Source: Phycisphaeraceae bacterium D3-23 (GTDB lineage: Bacteria > Planctomycetota > Phycisphaerae > Phycisphaerales > Phycisphaeraceae). Taken from it: DNA of 64,000 bases. Shown in pieces: positions 50,952 through 59,157 of the stretch (position 1 is its first letter; each line of letters opens with the position of its first letter). The stretch covers positions 2,542,001 through 2,606,000 of the forward strand of contig CP114179.1 of the NCBI GenBank assembly GCA_039555135.1, in the 5' to 3' direction. The translations under genes were made by a program, and so were the position numbers. Under the pieces are notes generated by a model. The model did not search any database. It was not told the DNA's origin and saw only the letters and a program-made list of their open reading frames with translations.

Positions 50952-52439
50952 CTACTCCTGATTCGTGTAGCGGTACAACAGCTCGCCCCGCTCGTCGTAG
51001 AACTCATACCGGATCGACGCGGCCGCGCCTTCGCCGTCCGCGTCGTCGGCGGGGGTGACGACGAGGGACAAGAATCCGCCCGACGCCTGGGCCTGGCGGT
51101 AGGGCTGGGTCAGCTCGCCTGCGGGGTCGGTGCTGTTTTCGTCGCCGGGGTGTCGGCCCAGCCGGCTGTTGGCGTCACAGATCGCGCCGCAGGAAAACTC
51201 GTGGGCCCCCGACGGGTGGACGCTGTGGTACTGCCAGTGCCGGTCGCCGCAGACGATCGCCAGCCCCGCGTCCCAGAGCCCCTCGTCCTGGGCCCACGTG
51301 ATAAATGCCTCGCCCTCGTGACGAAACCCGTCGAGGTTCGCGTGGTTGTCGCGCTTGTACGCATCGTCGGGCCCGAGCAGCGGCGTGGGCGAGATGAGGA
51401 GCTTGAACGTCGCGTCCGACTCAAGCAGCGTCCGCATCAGCCAGTCCCGCTGCTCGGCCCCCCAAAGCGTCTTGCCCGGCCCATCCTCATCGCGGTTCGC
51501 ACTGCGGTAGTCGCGCCCCTCGACCAGCCAAATCTGCAAGTCCCGGCTGACCCGGTGCGTGCGGTACGTCGGTGTTTCGTGATCGTCTTGTGCGACGATC
51601 GGCGCTTGCTCGCGGAACGTCGCGATCCCCAACTCGGCGGACGGGAAGCGGTCGCGTGTGAGGTCGCTGTCGTTGTAGCGGAAGTCGTGGTCGTCCTTTT
51701 CCCAGTAGGTCGCGACGCTGGCGAGCAGCGCGGCCATGCGCGGCCGAGAGAACTGGCGATGCCACTTGGCGCGCATGTCTGCGAGCGTTTCGGCATCGGG
51801 CGGCTTGTCGTAGTAGACGTCGTCGCCGGTGAAGATGAGCAGGTCGGGATCGAGCGCGAGCATCGCGTCGCAGGCCGGGAAGCCCTCGGCCCGGTCGTCG
51901 CCGGTGTAGCCCTCGGGCGCGTAGAACCTGTCGTAGTTGAGCCCGGTGACGATGTGGATGCGGGTCGGCGCGGCGGCGTCTTCGCCGTGCAGGGTGGTGA
52001 ATGTGCCAACGTGGTCCTCTTGAGTCAGCACGACTTGTTCGACGTCGGTGGCGTAGTCCGCGCGGTAATAGTAGGTCGTACCGGGCGCAAGCCCAGTGAT
52101 TTGATGGCGAACCACATAGTCATGCTCAGGCAGCGCACGCAGCCACGGCCCGGTGTGGATCAGATCGTTAACCAGGAAAGTTGGATCGGTCGAGATCACC
52201 CAGCGGACGTACCCATCACACCCCGGCAGGTCGCCGTCGCGCAGCGCGTCGCCGTCGTCGAAGTGTTCGCCGTCGACCAGGGCCGAGCCGTCGGTGAGGC
52301 GTGTCTGGAGCAGGACGCTGTCGGCGGTGACTTCGCCGGCCATGATGCCCTGGCCCAGCGCGGGCTGGGCGTGGGCGTGCAAGGCACCCGCGCAGCAAAG
52401 GAACAGGGACAGCAGGGGCGGGAGGGGACATCTTGACAT
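50952..52439 (-). CDS. PhoD-like alkaline phosphatase/phosphodiesterase
   Basis: 495 residues. A Sec-type signal (LSLFLCCAGALHAHA) is followed by an N-terminal Ig-like domain (GIMAGEVTADSVLLQTRLT, TYYYRADY) and a metallophosphatase domain: IFTGDDVYYDKPPDAETLAD, WEKDDHDFRYNDSD, IWLVEGRDYRS, LAIVCGDRHWQYHS. The metal residues of PhoD-type enzymes (Asp/Asn/His) are present, although the usual CGSC Cys-metal motif near the start is not obvious. Predicted secreted phosphate-acquiring hydrolase. Same fold as the frameshifted gene at 8805-9877. Confidence 0.85.
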   Translation of the reverse strand: MSRCPLPPLLSLFLCCAGALHAHAQPALGQGIMAGEVTADSVLLQTRLTDGSALVDGEHFDDGDALRDGDLPGCDGYVRWVISTDPTFLVNDLIHTGPWLRALPEHDYVVRHQITGLAPGTTYYYRADYATDVEQVVLTQEDHVGTFTTLHGEDAAAPTRIHIVTGLNYDRFYAPEGYTGDDRAEGFPACDAMLALDPDLLIFTGDDVYYDKPPDAETLADMRAKWHRQFSRPRMAALLASVATYWEKDDHDFRYNDSDLTRDRFPSAELGIATFREQAPIVAQDDHETPTYRTHRVSRDLQIWLVEGRDYRSANRDEDGPGKTLWGAEQRDWLMRTLLESDATFKLLISPTPLLGPDDAYKRDNHANLDGFRHEGEAFITWAQDEGLWDAGLAIVCGDRHWQYHSVHPSGAHEFSCGAICDANSRLGRHPGDENSTDPAGELTQPYRQAQASGGFLSLVVTPADDADGEGAAASIRYEFYDERGELLYRYTNQE

Positions 52440-52546
52440 GTCTTCAGTGTAGTGGACCGCGTGGCTGGATCGCCGTACCGCGACGCGGCTATTCTTTAGG
52501 CGTTCTTACAGACTTCCCTGCTATTCCCTGCCGAGTGATCCTCCCC

Positions 52547-53014
52547 ATGACCTACACCCCCCGACCTGCCGTGCCCGCCGATGCCCCGACGATTGCGGCG
52601 TACAACGCGGCGATGGCGCTGGAAACCGAAGGCAAGACGCTCGACCTCGATGTGCTCACGGCCGGGGTGCGTGCGGTGTTTGATGACACCAGCCGGGGGC
52701 GGTACTTCGTGGTCGATCACCCGGAGGCCGGGGTCGTGGGCTGCCTGATGGTGACGTACGAGTGGAGCGACTGGCGCAACGGCGTGTTCTGGTGGGTGCA
52801 GAGCGTGTACGTCCACCCGGACCACCGCCGGCGGGGCGTGTTCGGTCTTTTGTACGACGCGGTGCGTGAGGCGGGCGATGCGCAGCCGAGTGTGATCGGG
52901 TACCGGCTTTATGTCGAGGACGCGAACGATACGGCCCAGCGGACGTACACCGCGCGGGGGATGGTGCCCGCTGGGTATCGTGTGTTTGAGGAGCTGCGGG
53001 TTGATGTCGGGTAA
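52547..53014 (+). CDS. GNAT-family N-acetyltransferase
   Basis: 155 residues. Acetyl-CoA-binding GNAT core: FVVDHPEAGVVGCLMVTYEW (beta 2-3), WVQSVYVHPDHRRRGVFGLL (motif A with RRRGVF pyrophosphate loop) and LYVEDANDTAQRTYTARGMV (motif B). Length is normal. ATG 52547 is used. Substrate is not predictable. Small-molecule acetylation, for example antibiotic or amine detoxification, is common in the family. A family A hairpin follows immediately and may end the transcript. Confidence 0.85.
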   Translation: MTYTPRPAVPADAPTIAAYNAAMALETEGKTLDLDVLTAGVRAVFDDTSRGRYFVVDHPEAGVVGCLMVTYEWSDWRNGVFWWVQSVYVHPDHRRRGVFGLLYDAVREAGDAQPSVIGYRLYVEDANDTAQRTYTARGMVPAGYRVFEELRVDVG

Positions 53015-53019
53015 AGCAA

Positions 53020-53044
53020 AACCCACGGATGGGATCCGTGGGCT
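53020..53044. repeat. Family A hairpin, convergent ends
   Basis: AACCCACGGAT, loop GGG, ATCCGTGGGCTT (one mismatch), directly between two converging gene ends. Confidence 0.7.
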
Positions 53045-53074
53045 TCGAGGGAGTCGGGTTGAGCGGAGCCGGTC

Positions 53075-53626
53075 TTACTCTTCGACGGCTTCTTCGGTGG
53101 CTTCTTCGACGGCGTCTTCGACATCCTCTGCCGCGTCGTCCACGGCGTCTTCCGGGCCGTCGGGCTCGGGGAGCAGGTCGCGTTCGATGTCTTCGATCGA
53201 GCGGGGTGCGGGGCCGAAGGCCTCGGGTCCGACGGGCCGGCCGACGGTCATTTCGAGTCGGACGGGTCGGCCCTCGAGGGCGTGGACGCCGCGTTCGATG
53301 CTGCTGCCGCGGAAGTGCTGCTTACGCAGGAGGGAGCGGCCGGCGGTTTCGTGGTACAGCGCCCATTCCATGCGGGTGGGCTCGCCGCGTTCCTGGCGGA
53401 TGGATTCGAGTCGGCCGGTGCCGACGTCGAACTCGACCATGAGGACATGGTTGGGGGGGACGTCGTAGGACCAGACGGTCTCTTCGGTCAGGACATCGAC
53501 GACCAGGACGGTCTTGGGCGACATGTAGGTCGAGTGGTAGGTGGCGCGGTCCTCGGAATAGCTTGCGCAGCCGGTGGTACCGACGAACAGGACGGCCAGG
53601 AGGAGGGTGCTCATCAAACGGGTCAT
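53075..53626 (-). CDS. Hypothetical lipoprotein with acidic tail
   Basis: 183 residues from ATG 53626. Signal MSTLLLAVLFVGTTGC gives lipidated Cys20. The mature part (about 20-140) has VLVVDVLTEETVWSYDVPPN and RMEWALYHETAGRSLLRKQH, and looks like a beta-sandwich. The last 45 residues are an Asp/Glu/Ala repeat (EDAVDDAAEDVEDAVEEATE) of low complexity, expected to be helical or disordered. No recognised family. Confidence 0.6.
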   Translation of the reverse strand: MTRLMSTLLLAVLFVGTTGCASYSEDRATYHSTYMSPKTVLVVDVLTEETVWSYDVPPNHVLMVEFDVGTGRLESIRQERGEPTRMEWALYHETAGRSLLRKQHFRGSSIERGVHALEGRPVRLEMTVGRPVGPEAFGPAPRSIEDIERDLLPEPDGPEDAVDDAAEDVEDAVEEATEEAVEE

Positions 53627-53814
53627 CGCGATTCCTTGTGTCATCGTGTGGGTGCGTCAGGGGCAGCGGCCCCGGGGTTTACATCGGCAGTCGGGCCGAG
53701 CATGTCAAGTGTACCCGCCCGGCGACCGTGAGGCCATGCCCGGCGGGGTAGATTTGCATGATAGAGTTATCGGTCCAACCCGGCTCTGTTTGTGCATCCC
53801 CTGCGATTTGAGGC

Positions 53815-54912
53815 CTATTCCAGGGGGACGCCGCCCAGGCGGTAGTCGACCGGGGTCAGGCCGACCATCCGGTGGAAGGTTGCCGAGAAGTGGCCGTGGC
53901 TGGAGAACCCGCATTCGTCGGCGACGTCGCGGATGGGCATGGTCGTGGTCCGCAGCATGTGCCGGGCGTGGAGCAGCTGGACGCGCAGCGCGAGGTGCTT
54001 GGGGCTGATCTCGGCCTGGGCGGAGAACAGGCGGTGGAAGTGGAACGGGCTGATGTCGAACTGCGCCGCGAGTTCATTGAGCGAGGGTGCCTGGGCGAAG
54101 TGGTCGGTGATGACCCCCATCGCCTGCCCGATCCGCTCGTCTTCGACCCGGCCCACGCCGGGCGGTGCGAGCCCCTCGATCGGGCGAATCGTCAGCGTCG
54201 TGGCGGGCGACAGGCCCTTGCCCCAGTCGGGCTGGCGCTCGACCCGGGCCCAGAGCGACGGGCCATTGCCGTGCGGCGGGAACACGTCGTGGGGACCGCC
54301 CGACGCGCTGCCCGGCCAGCGCTGGGCCTCGATCTCTAGCACGTCCTCGACTAAGGCCTGCAGCGGCGCCAGGTCCACGGGCAGCGACAGCCGGCTGTCC
54401 GTATCGACGTGCATCACCCGGCCATCCGCATCGATCAACACTCGCTGGAGCCCCGGGTCGTTCTCCGGGATGCAGTCGAATCGGCTGCGGATCGACAAGA
54501 GCGCATTCTGCAGGCGGTGCCGATGCTCGGCCGAGTACGCGCCGCCCTTTTTACGCCCGACCGCGAGCACCCAGAAACGCTTGCCCACCGCGTCGCACGG
54601 GACCGCGGCGACCGCGATGCGGAGCCCTTTGGGCATCGCGGCGGTGGGGGCGGGGGCCGCTTTGTCGGCCGCGGCGTGGCCGTCCCTGGCGGCGCGCTTG
54701 AGCAGCGCATCGCCCGAGGCGTTGGCGTCGAGCCAGGCCGCGAGGTGTTTGCCGGTGAGCCCGCGTCCGCCGAGCACGCCCGAGGCGTCGGGCTTGGCGG
54801 GGTCGATGAGGAGCAGCGCGGCCGCGTCGAACGGGATGCGTTTGCGCAGGGCGGACCAGGGCTTGGCGGCGCAGCCGTCCCATGGAGTCGGTAGTACGAA
54901 GGGTATGGCCAT
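53815..54912 (-). CDS. AraC-family transcriptional regulator
   Basis: 365 residues. The C-terminal DNA-binding domain (about 265-360) has two HTHs: SLNELAAQFDISPFHFHRLF, and PIRDVADECGFSSHGHFSAT followed by FHRMVGLTPVDYR (the classical AraC signature). The N-terminal about 190 residues have a GAF-like composition (LRIAVAAVPCDAVGKRFWVL; RLQNALLSIRSRFDCIPEND) but are not confidently assigned. Target genes and ligand are unknown. A perfect 16-bp palindrome 57 bases upstream of its start could be its own or another regulator's operator. Confidence 0.85.
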   Translation of the reverse strand: MAIPFVLPTPWDGCAAKPWSALRKRIPFDAAALLLIDPAKPDASGVLGGRGLTGKHLAAWLDANASGDALLKRAARDGHAAADKAAPAPTAAMPKGLRIAVAAVPCDAVGKRFWVLAVGRKKGGAYSAEHRHRLQNALLSIRSRFDCIPENDPGLQRVLIDADGRVMHVDTDSRLSLPVDLAPLQALVEDVLEIEAQRWPGSASGGPHDVFPPHGNGPSLWARVERQPDWGKGLSPATTLTIRPIEGLAPPGVGRVEDERIGQAMGVITDHFAQAPSLNELAAQFDISPFHFHRLFSAQAEISPKHLALRVQLLHARHMLRTTTMPIRDVADECGFSSHGHFSATFHRMVGLTPVDYRLGGVPLE

Positions 54913-54968
54913 AAGAATTTGGGGTAAAACGTTTCACCAGACACCCGCACCGCACCGCGCAGTACCGG

Positions 54969-54984
54969 TCAACAAACTTGTTGA
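54969..54984. promoter_or_regulatory. Candidate operator palindrome upstream of the AraC regulator
   Basis: TCAACAA, spacer AC, TTGTTGA: perfect 7-bp half-sites, in the upstream region of the minus-strand regulator gene. The surrounding 54913-55105 holds no gene. Confidence 0.4.
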
Positions 54985-55105
54985 GCCTTGATTCCCACGA
55001 ACTCAGGACCCACCCCAGGTCTGTACCAGTGGTTGGCACGCGATAACAGCACAATAGGTTAGCCCGCCTACGGGACGCCGCAACCTGCAATATAACTAAA
55101 ACTAA

Positions 55106-55654
55106 TTATGCGCCCGCCGGGAGACTCGACTGCTCCAGCGTCCACGCGATCCGGGACCCCGTGCAATCCAGGTGCGCGGCGAAAAAACCGCCCCGGTGTT
55201 GCCAAAACAGCGGCCAAATCACCTCGCGGTCCGATTCGGGAATCGCCAGCTCCGGGATCGCCCCTGGGTCGTGCCACTCCAGTCGGCCCTCGTCGAAGAC
55301 CATCCGCTCCGGCGCGAGATCGACAGGCCGGGTCACCTCGTACAGGAACATCAGCCAGTGCCCCTTGCCCTCGAACGCCTGCTCCGACACGATCCCCGTC
55401 AGGTGCAGGTCGGCGATCGCCACCTCGAGCCCGGCCTCCTCGTAGATCTCCCGCTGCGCACACCGCGTCGGGCTCTCGCCCTGGGCCTGCTCCAGCTTCC
55501 CGCCGATCGGCGAATACAAATCCAGGTTCGGCGGCTTGGCGCGGTGCAGCAGCAGCGTCCGACCCTGGGCATCAAACAAAAAACACAGCGCCGCGATCTT
55601 GTACGGCAGCGGAGGGAGGTCGAGGGGGTCGGGGTCTGGCGGTGGCTCGGGCAT
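55106..55654 (-). CDS. NUDIX hydrolase
   Basis: 182 residues from ATG 55654. Nudix box GGKLEQAQGESPTRCAQREI followed by YEEAGLEV; the Glu/Arg core is complete, with two extra residues in the first spacer. N-terminal YKIAALCFLFDAQGRTLLLH is the usual first strand. Resembles 8-oxo-dGTP diphosphatase/MutT-like enzymes (WHDPGAIPELAIPESDREV), but the nucleotide substrate cannot be named. A longer in-frame start at 55774 would encode repeat-derived residues and is rejected. Confidence 0.88.
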   Translation of the reverse strand: MPEPPPDPDPLDLPPLPYKIAALCFLFDAQGRTLLLHRAKPPNLDLYSPIGGKLEQAQGESPTRCAQREIYEEAGLEVAIADLHLTGIVSEQAFEGKGHWLMFLYEVTRPVDLAPERMVFDEGRLEWHDPGAIPELAIPESDREVIWPLFWQHRGGFFAAHLDCTGSRIAWTLEQSSLPAGA

Positions 55655-55664
55655 AACGGGGAAG

Positions 55665-55828
55665 GTAGTCGATTTGGCGATTTCGCGAAGTGGTGATTGG
55701 GCGAAACAAAACGCCGGGTACCCAGAGGCAAACGCGAAAAACACCGCGACGGTCAGCCCGCCGCAGCGTATCAATGCTATGTGCGTTATTCACCCAATCA
55801 CAAAATCGCCAAATCACCCAATCGATCA
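55665..55828 (-). repeat. Word palindrome (GATTTGGCG type)
   Basis: Left arm GTCGATTTGGCGATTTCGCG continuing GGTGATTGGGCGAAAC (about 55668-55706); right arm CACCCAATCACAAAATCGCC continuing AAATCACCCAATCGATC (55793-55828). It runs from the stop codon of the 122-residue gene to 11 bases before the Nudix start. Confidence 0.75.
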
Positions 55829-56194
55829 AGCCGCTTCCGCATCGAACGGCTCTTCGTCCGCCGGGAACTCGGGCGCGTCCGCGGGCTCGGTCCAGTCCTC
55901 GCACTGGGGCAGCTCGAGCGACATGTCGCACGTCTTGCGGTAGCCCAGCTTGCGGATCACTTCGAGCACCTCGGTCCACGTCGGGAACGGCCGATTGTTC
56001 ACACGTTTGAACGTGTCCACCGCCTGGATGAACAGGAACTGCTCGGGCGTCATCTCGCCCTCCTCCGCACGCTTGGCGAAGTCGCTCAGCCGACGCCCCG
56101 GGCCACGCCGACGCTCCAGGCCGCTGCCCGGCGTCCGCGTATCGACCACGTTCTCCCGTCGGTCCGGCCCACGCTGCTTTTCATTGTCAGACAT
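55826..56194 (-). CDS. Conserved-looking hypothetical protein
   Basis: 122 residues from ATG 56194. The N-terminus is Arg/Asp-rich and disordered (RGPDRRENVVDTR; ERRRGPGRRLSDFAKRAEEG). A compact helical block follows: MTPEQFLFIQAVDTFKRVNN, then RPFPTWTEVLEVIRKLGYRK, where the PTWTEVLEVIRKLGYRK segment is typical of a small planctomycete family with no assigned function. The acidic tail ends at the word palindrome. Likely a small regulatory or adaptor protein; no evidence beyond composition. Confidence 0.6.
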   Translation of the reverse strand: MSDNEKQRGPDRRENVVDTRTPGSGLERRRGPGRRLSDFAKRAEEGEMTPEQFLFIQAVDTFKRVNNRPFPTWTEVLEVIRKLGYRKTCDMSLELPQCEDWTEPADAPEFPADEEPFDAEAA

Positions 56195-56354
56195 CGTCAA
56201 ACTCCACTCTCAGGGTGCCCCATACCCCACCTATCGGCCGTCGCATCGGGCTACTGAACCCCGACCCGCGCCGAAAACCGATCGATCCCCGTCAAATTAA
56301 AAAACAAAACCCTGACGAAGATCGCCATACTCCCAAAACAACCCCCTCGCCCCC

Positions 56355-56434
56355 ATGCCCGCAGTGTTGCCCCAGCAATACTGCGGGCTCTCCCCCCACA
56401 TCCCGCGGTATTGATGACGCAACACCGCGGGCAT
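56355..56434. repeat. Twin-hairpin element
   Basis: Outer arms ATGCCCGCAGTGTTGC and GCAACACCGCGGGCAT (one mismatch). Each arm also folds with its neighbour: CCCGCAGT/ACTGCGGG and CCCGCGGT/ACCGCGGG. Same architecture as families B, C and E but a different sequence. Confidence 0.75.
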
Positions 56435-56504
56435 AGGGCAATACAACCTCCCGGCCCACTCGCGCTTGCCAAACCCCATCCCATCCAAGACCCTACCCGC
56501 TGCA

Positions 56505-56537
56505 ACCCGAGCCCCGGCACCCCGAACCCGAAACCCG
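56505..56537 (+). repeat. CCCGAAA word arm before the amidotransferase
   Basis: CCCGAGCCCCGGCACCCCGA then ACCCGAAACCCGC, one arm only, ending 5 bases before the start codon. Confidence 0.6.
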
Positions 56538-56541
56538 CTCT

Positions 56542-57309
56542 ATGGCCATCCTCCTCACCGAACACGCCGAGCACGACTTCAACAACCGGCTCAGCGCCAC
56601 CCTCCGCGACCACGGGCACAAGCTGCAGGTCGTCCGCCCCCAGCGCGATGAGCCGCTCCCGCCCGACCTCGATAACATCGACGGCCTGGTCGTCATGGGC
56701 GGCGGGCAGAACACCGACGAGATGGACCGCCACCCGTGGATGGCCCGCGAGCTCGAGCTGATCCGCGAGGCCCACGACGCCGGGCTGCCGATCGTCGGCG
56801 TGTGCCTGGGGGCGCAGCTCATCGCCGTCGCGCTGGGCGGCGAAGTCGCACAGGCCGCGCGGCCCGAGCTCGGCATCGCCAAGGTCACGCAGTCGTTCTT
56901 CGGCACGACCGACCCGCTCCTGGCCGGGCTCCCCTGGGACACGCTCCAGATGCACGCCCACGCCTACGAAGTCACGACCCTCCCGCCCGGCGGCACGCCC
57001 ATGCCCCTGATGTCCTCCGAACACTGCAACGCCCAGTGCTTCCGCGTCGGGCTCACGACCTACGGCTACCAGTACCACTTCGAGTGGGATAAACAAAAGT
57101 GCAGCGAAGTCATCGAAGAATACGCCGGGCTCTGGGCCCCGGACCTGGGCGTCTCGGGCGACGAGCTCAAACGCGAGCTCGAACAGCACTACGACACCTA
57201 CCGCCACCTCGGCGACCGCCAGTGCAAACTCATCGCGGACCGCCTGTTCCCGCTGGATAAACGCCTGCCCGACAGCGGCGTCGAAGTCGCGAATTTCCGG
57301 CGGTCTTGA
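56542..57309 (+). CDS. Class I glutamine amidotransferase domain protein
   Basis: 255 residues. GATase1 fold: MGGGQNTDEMDRHPWM, nucleophile elbow GVCLGAQLIAVALGG (Cys about 94), and the C-terminal GLTTYGYQYHFEWDKQ, where the catalytic His sits in QYHFE in place of the usual HPE. It resembles GMP synthase-like amidotransferases that release ammonia or cleave gamma-glutamyl bonds of small molecules, but no synthetase partner adjoins. Substrate unknown. Confidence 0.85.
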   Translation: MAILLTEHAEHDFNNRLSATLRDHGHKLQVVRPQRDEPLPPDLDNIDGLVVMGGGQNTDEMDRHPWMARELELIREAHDAGLPIVGVCLGAQLIAVALGGEVAQAARPELGIAKVTQSFFGTTDPLLAGLPWDTLQMHAHAYEVTTLPPGGTPMPLMSSEHCNAQCFRVGLTTYGYQYHFEWDKQKCSEVIEEYAGLWAPDLGVSGDELKRELEQHYDTYRHLGDRQCKLIADRLFPLDKRLPDSGVEVANFRRS

Positions 57310-57311
57310 AT

Positions 57312-57355
57312 CAAGGCGGTAACGCCAAGTCGCCAAGATGCAAAGACGCCAAGGA
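57312..57355 (+). repeat. CGCCAAG word-repeat arm
   Basis: ACGCCAAGTCGCCAAGATGC followed by AAAGACGCCAAGGAAGGCG, loosely iterated. One arm only, 24 bases before the lipoprotein start. Confidence 0.6.
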
Positions 57356-57379
57356 AGGCGAATCGAGCGGAGTTGAACG

Positions 57380-57934
57380 ATGCGATACGTAGGAAGCAAC
57401 ATAGCAGTCGTGAGCTTGTTGATTGCTTTATCTTTCATTGTGCTTGCAGGGTGTAGCAAACCGCCGACGCAGTACCTCGGTCAGTGGGAAGTCGATCAGG
57501 CCGACCTGGTACGGATGCTGGAGGAAAGTCACCCCGGCGATTCCGAGGACAACATCGCGCTGCGCGAGCGATTCATCGAGGCGCACCAAGGTGCGGCATG
57601 GACCTTCCTCGACGACGGCACCTTCACGCATGATGGCGCGTTTCCTGCACGCGGACGCTACCGGGTCTATGACTACGGCAAAGACTGGGTCGTCGTGCGT
57701 CTGCTGCCTGAGAGCATGGGGGATGGGGATCAGCAGACGGATTTTGACGAGGTCAATGCGATGACCGCGCAGGAGTGGGTCGACCACGAGCAGCAACGCG
57801 ACGGGGTGGCCTCTCTTCTGATCGGCTTCGCGTTTCTGGGTGACGACCAGATGCGAGAGTTCACCCTCGTTGTCCGCGATGGCAAAATCACGGATGACCG
57901 CAAAGAAAACGTCATCTTCAACCGCGTGCCCTGA
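57380..57934 (+). CDS. Hypothetical lipoprotein
   Basis: 184 residues. Signal with lipobox IVLAGC at residues 20-25. The mature part begins SKPPTQYLGQWEVDQADLVR, then a helical region with Glu/Asp and a beta-rich segment (WTFLDDGTFTHDGAFPARGR; DDQMREFTLVVRDGKITD), lipocalin-like in outline but not assigned. Two bases separate its stop from the glycosylase ATG, so they are translationally linked. Confidence 0.6.
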   Translation: MRYVGSNIAVVSLLIALSFIVLAGCSKPPTQYLGQWEVDQADLVRMLEESHPGDSEDNIALRERFIEAHQGAAWTFLDDGTFTHDGAFPARGRYRVYDYGKDWVVVRLLPESMGDGDQQTDFDEVNAMTAQEWVDHEQQRDGVASLLIGFAFLGDDQMREFTLVVRDGKITDDRKENVIFNRVP

Positions 57935-57936
57935 CC

Positions 57937-58914
57937 ATGCCCACCAAGCTCACCCTCCCCGTGCCGCGTGATTTTGAGCTGTATACGGCTGTGTGTTCGT
58001 ACGGGCATTTCCTGCTCGCGCCGACACGCTGGGACAAAGACAAGCAGCAGCTCCACCGCGTGCTGCGGGATGGCAGCGGGCGCATCGTGCGGTGTCGGGT
58101 CGTGCAACAAAAGGTGGGACAGGCTTCCAGCCTGTCTAACACAGGCAGGATGCCTGTGCCACCACAAGCACTCACGATCCACTGCGACCGCACGCTGCAC
58201 CGCAAGCACCACGGCCTCATCAAGCAAAAAATCGTCCGCATGCTGCGCATCGATACCGACCTGCGTGATTGGTACAAGCTCTGCCCGGCCGCGAAGAAGC
58301 GCAGCTTTGGCCGACTGTTTCGCGGCGAAAACCTGTTCGAGGATATCGTCAAGACCATCACCTCCTGCAACGTCACCTGGCCCAACACCGTCAACATGAA
58401 CGCCCAGCTCGTCGAGCATGTCGGCCACGGCGGGTTCCCCACGCCCGAGCAGGTCGCCGACTTCGGCGAGGCGCGATTGAAAAGCGCCGGCCGGGTCGGC
58501 TACCGCGCGGGGCGTATCGTCCAGCTTGCACGCGGCATCCTCGACGGCTCGGTCGATCTGGATTGGTTCGAGCAGCCCGAACGCACCAGCGACGAATGTT
58601 TCGCGGCCGCGCTCAAGCTCTACGGCATCGGGCCCTACGCCGCGGCGAACATCCTGATGCTGCTGGGCCACTACGACCGGCTCGCGATCGACACCGAGAC
58701 CTACCGGCACTACTGCAAGACGCACAACGTCCGCCGACCCAAAGACCCACTCAGACTCCACAAGCGCATCGACAAGCACTACGGCCAGTTCGCGCCCTAC
58801 CCCTTCCTCGCGTACTGGTTCGAGCTGTGGCAGGCCTACGAGGACCGCTTTGGCCCCAGCCACCACTGGGACGCCGAGGCGGATGCGAAGCAGTTCACGG
58901 CAAGTAATCTGTGA
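57937..58914 (+). CDS. HhH-GPD superfamily DNA glycosylase carrying a repeat insertion
   Basis: 325 residues. The N-terminal beta domain (about 1-85) is followed by a helical HhH-GPD region: FEDIVKTITSCNVTWPNTVN, the hairpin LYGIGPYAAANILMLLGHYD and catalytic Asp in RLAIDTETYR. This is the layout of AlkA/OGG1-like or 3-methyladenine glycosylases that excise damaged bases. Residues about 60-76 (GQASSLSNTGRMPVPP) are encoded by a 51-base twin hairpin that keeps the frame and interrupts a beta strand. Its activity may tolerate this surface loop. Coupled to the lipoprotein gene upstream. Confidence 0.85.
   Translation: MPTKLTLPVPRDFELYTAVCSYGHFLLAPTRWDKDKQQLHRVLRDGSGRIVRCRVVQQKVGQASSLSNTGRMPVPPQALTIHCDRTLHRKHHGLIKQKIVRMLRIDTDLRDWYKLCPAAKKRSFGRLFRGENLFEDIVKTITSCNVTWPNTVNMNAQLVEHVGHGGFPTPEQVADFGEARLKSAGRVGYRAGRIVQLARGILDGSVDLDWFEQPERTSDECFAAALKLYGIGPYAAANILMLLGHYDRLAIDTETYRHYCKTHNVRRPKDPLRLHKRIDKHYGQFAPYPFLAYWFELWQAYEDRFGPSHHWDAEADAKQFTASNL
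58113..58163 (+). repeat. Twin-hairpin element inside the glycosylase coding region (family E type)
   Basis: GGTGGGACAGGC...GCCTGTGCCACC outer arms; inner hairpins GACAGGCTTCCAGCCTGTC and CACAGGCAGGATGCCTGTG. Exactly 51 bases (17 codons). Confidence 0.8.
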
Positions 58915-58917
58915 GGG

Positions 58918-59021
58918 GTAGGGTGGGTGGAGGAGTCCGCGACGATATCCACCGGGCGCCACTAGCATTCTTTGAGTCTCGACGGTGGGTATCGCTCGCG
59001 GACTCGCTCCACCCACCCTAC
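58918..59021 (+). repeat. Family D element copy 3
   Basis: GTAGGGTGGGTGGA at the left and TCCACCCACCCTAC at the right (perfect 14-bp arms). The inner parts also pair (TATCCACCG with CGGTGGGTA). Lies between the glycosylase stop and the DUF1800 gene. Confidence 0.8.
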
Positions 59022-59157
59022 GCCCAAAACAGGCGTTACGCCCCGCCCACTAAACCCCCTGCTCCCGAAAAACACTGGTTTTATAGCGATCGTCCGCGTA
59101 ACATGACCGATAGCGCTACCGTCGCTGTTTGATGGAACGCCTCCCCCGAAACGAGAG

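Larger units (their letters stand above)
56195..56541. other. 347-base intergenic region with a twin hairpin and one word-repeat arm
   Basis: No protein gene is supported. It holds a self-complementary twin-hairpin element at 56355-56434 and a CCCGAA-type arm at 56505-56537 ending 5 bases before the amidotransferase ATG. The 56280-56345 part is A/C-rich on the plus strand and unremarkable. Confidence 0.6.
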
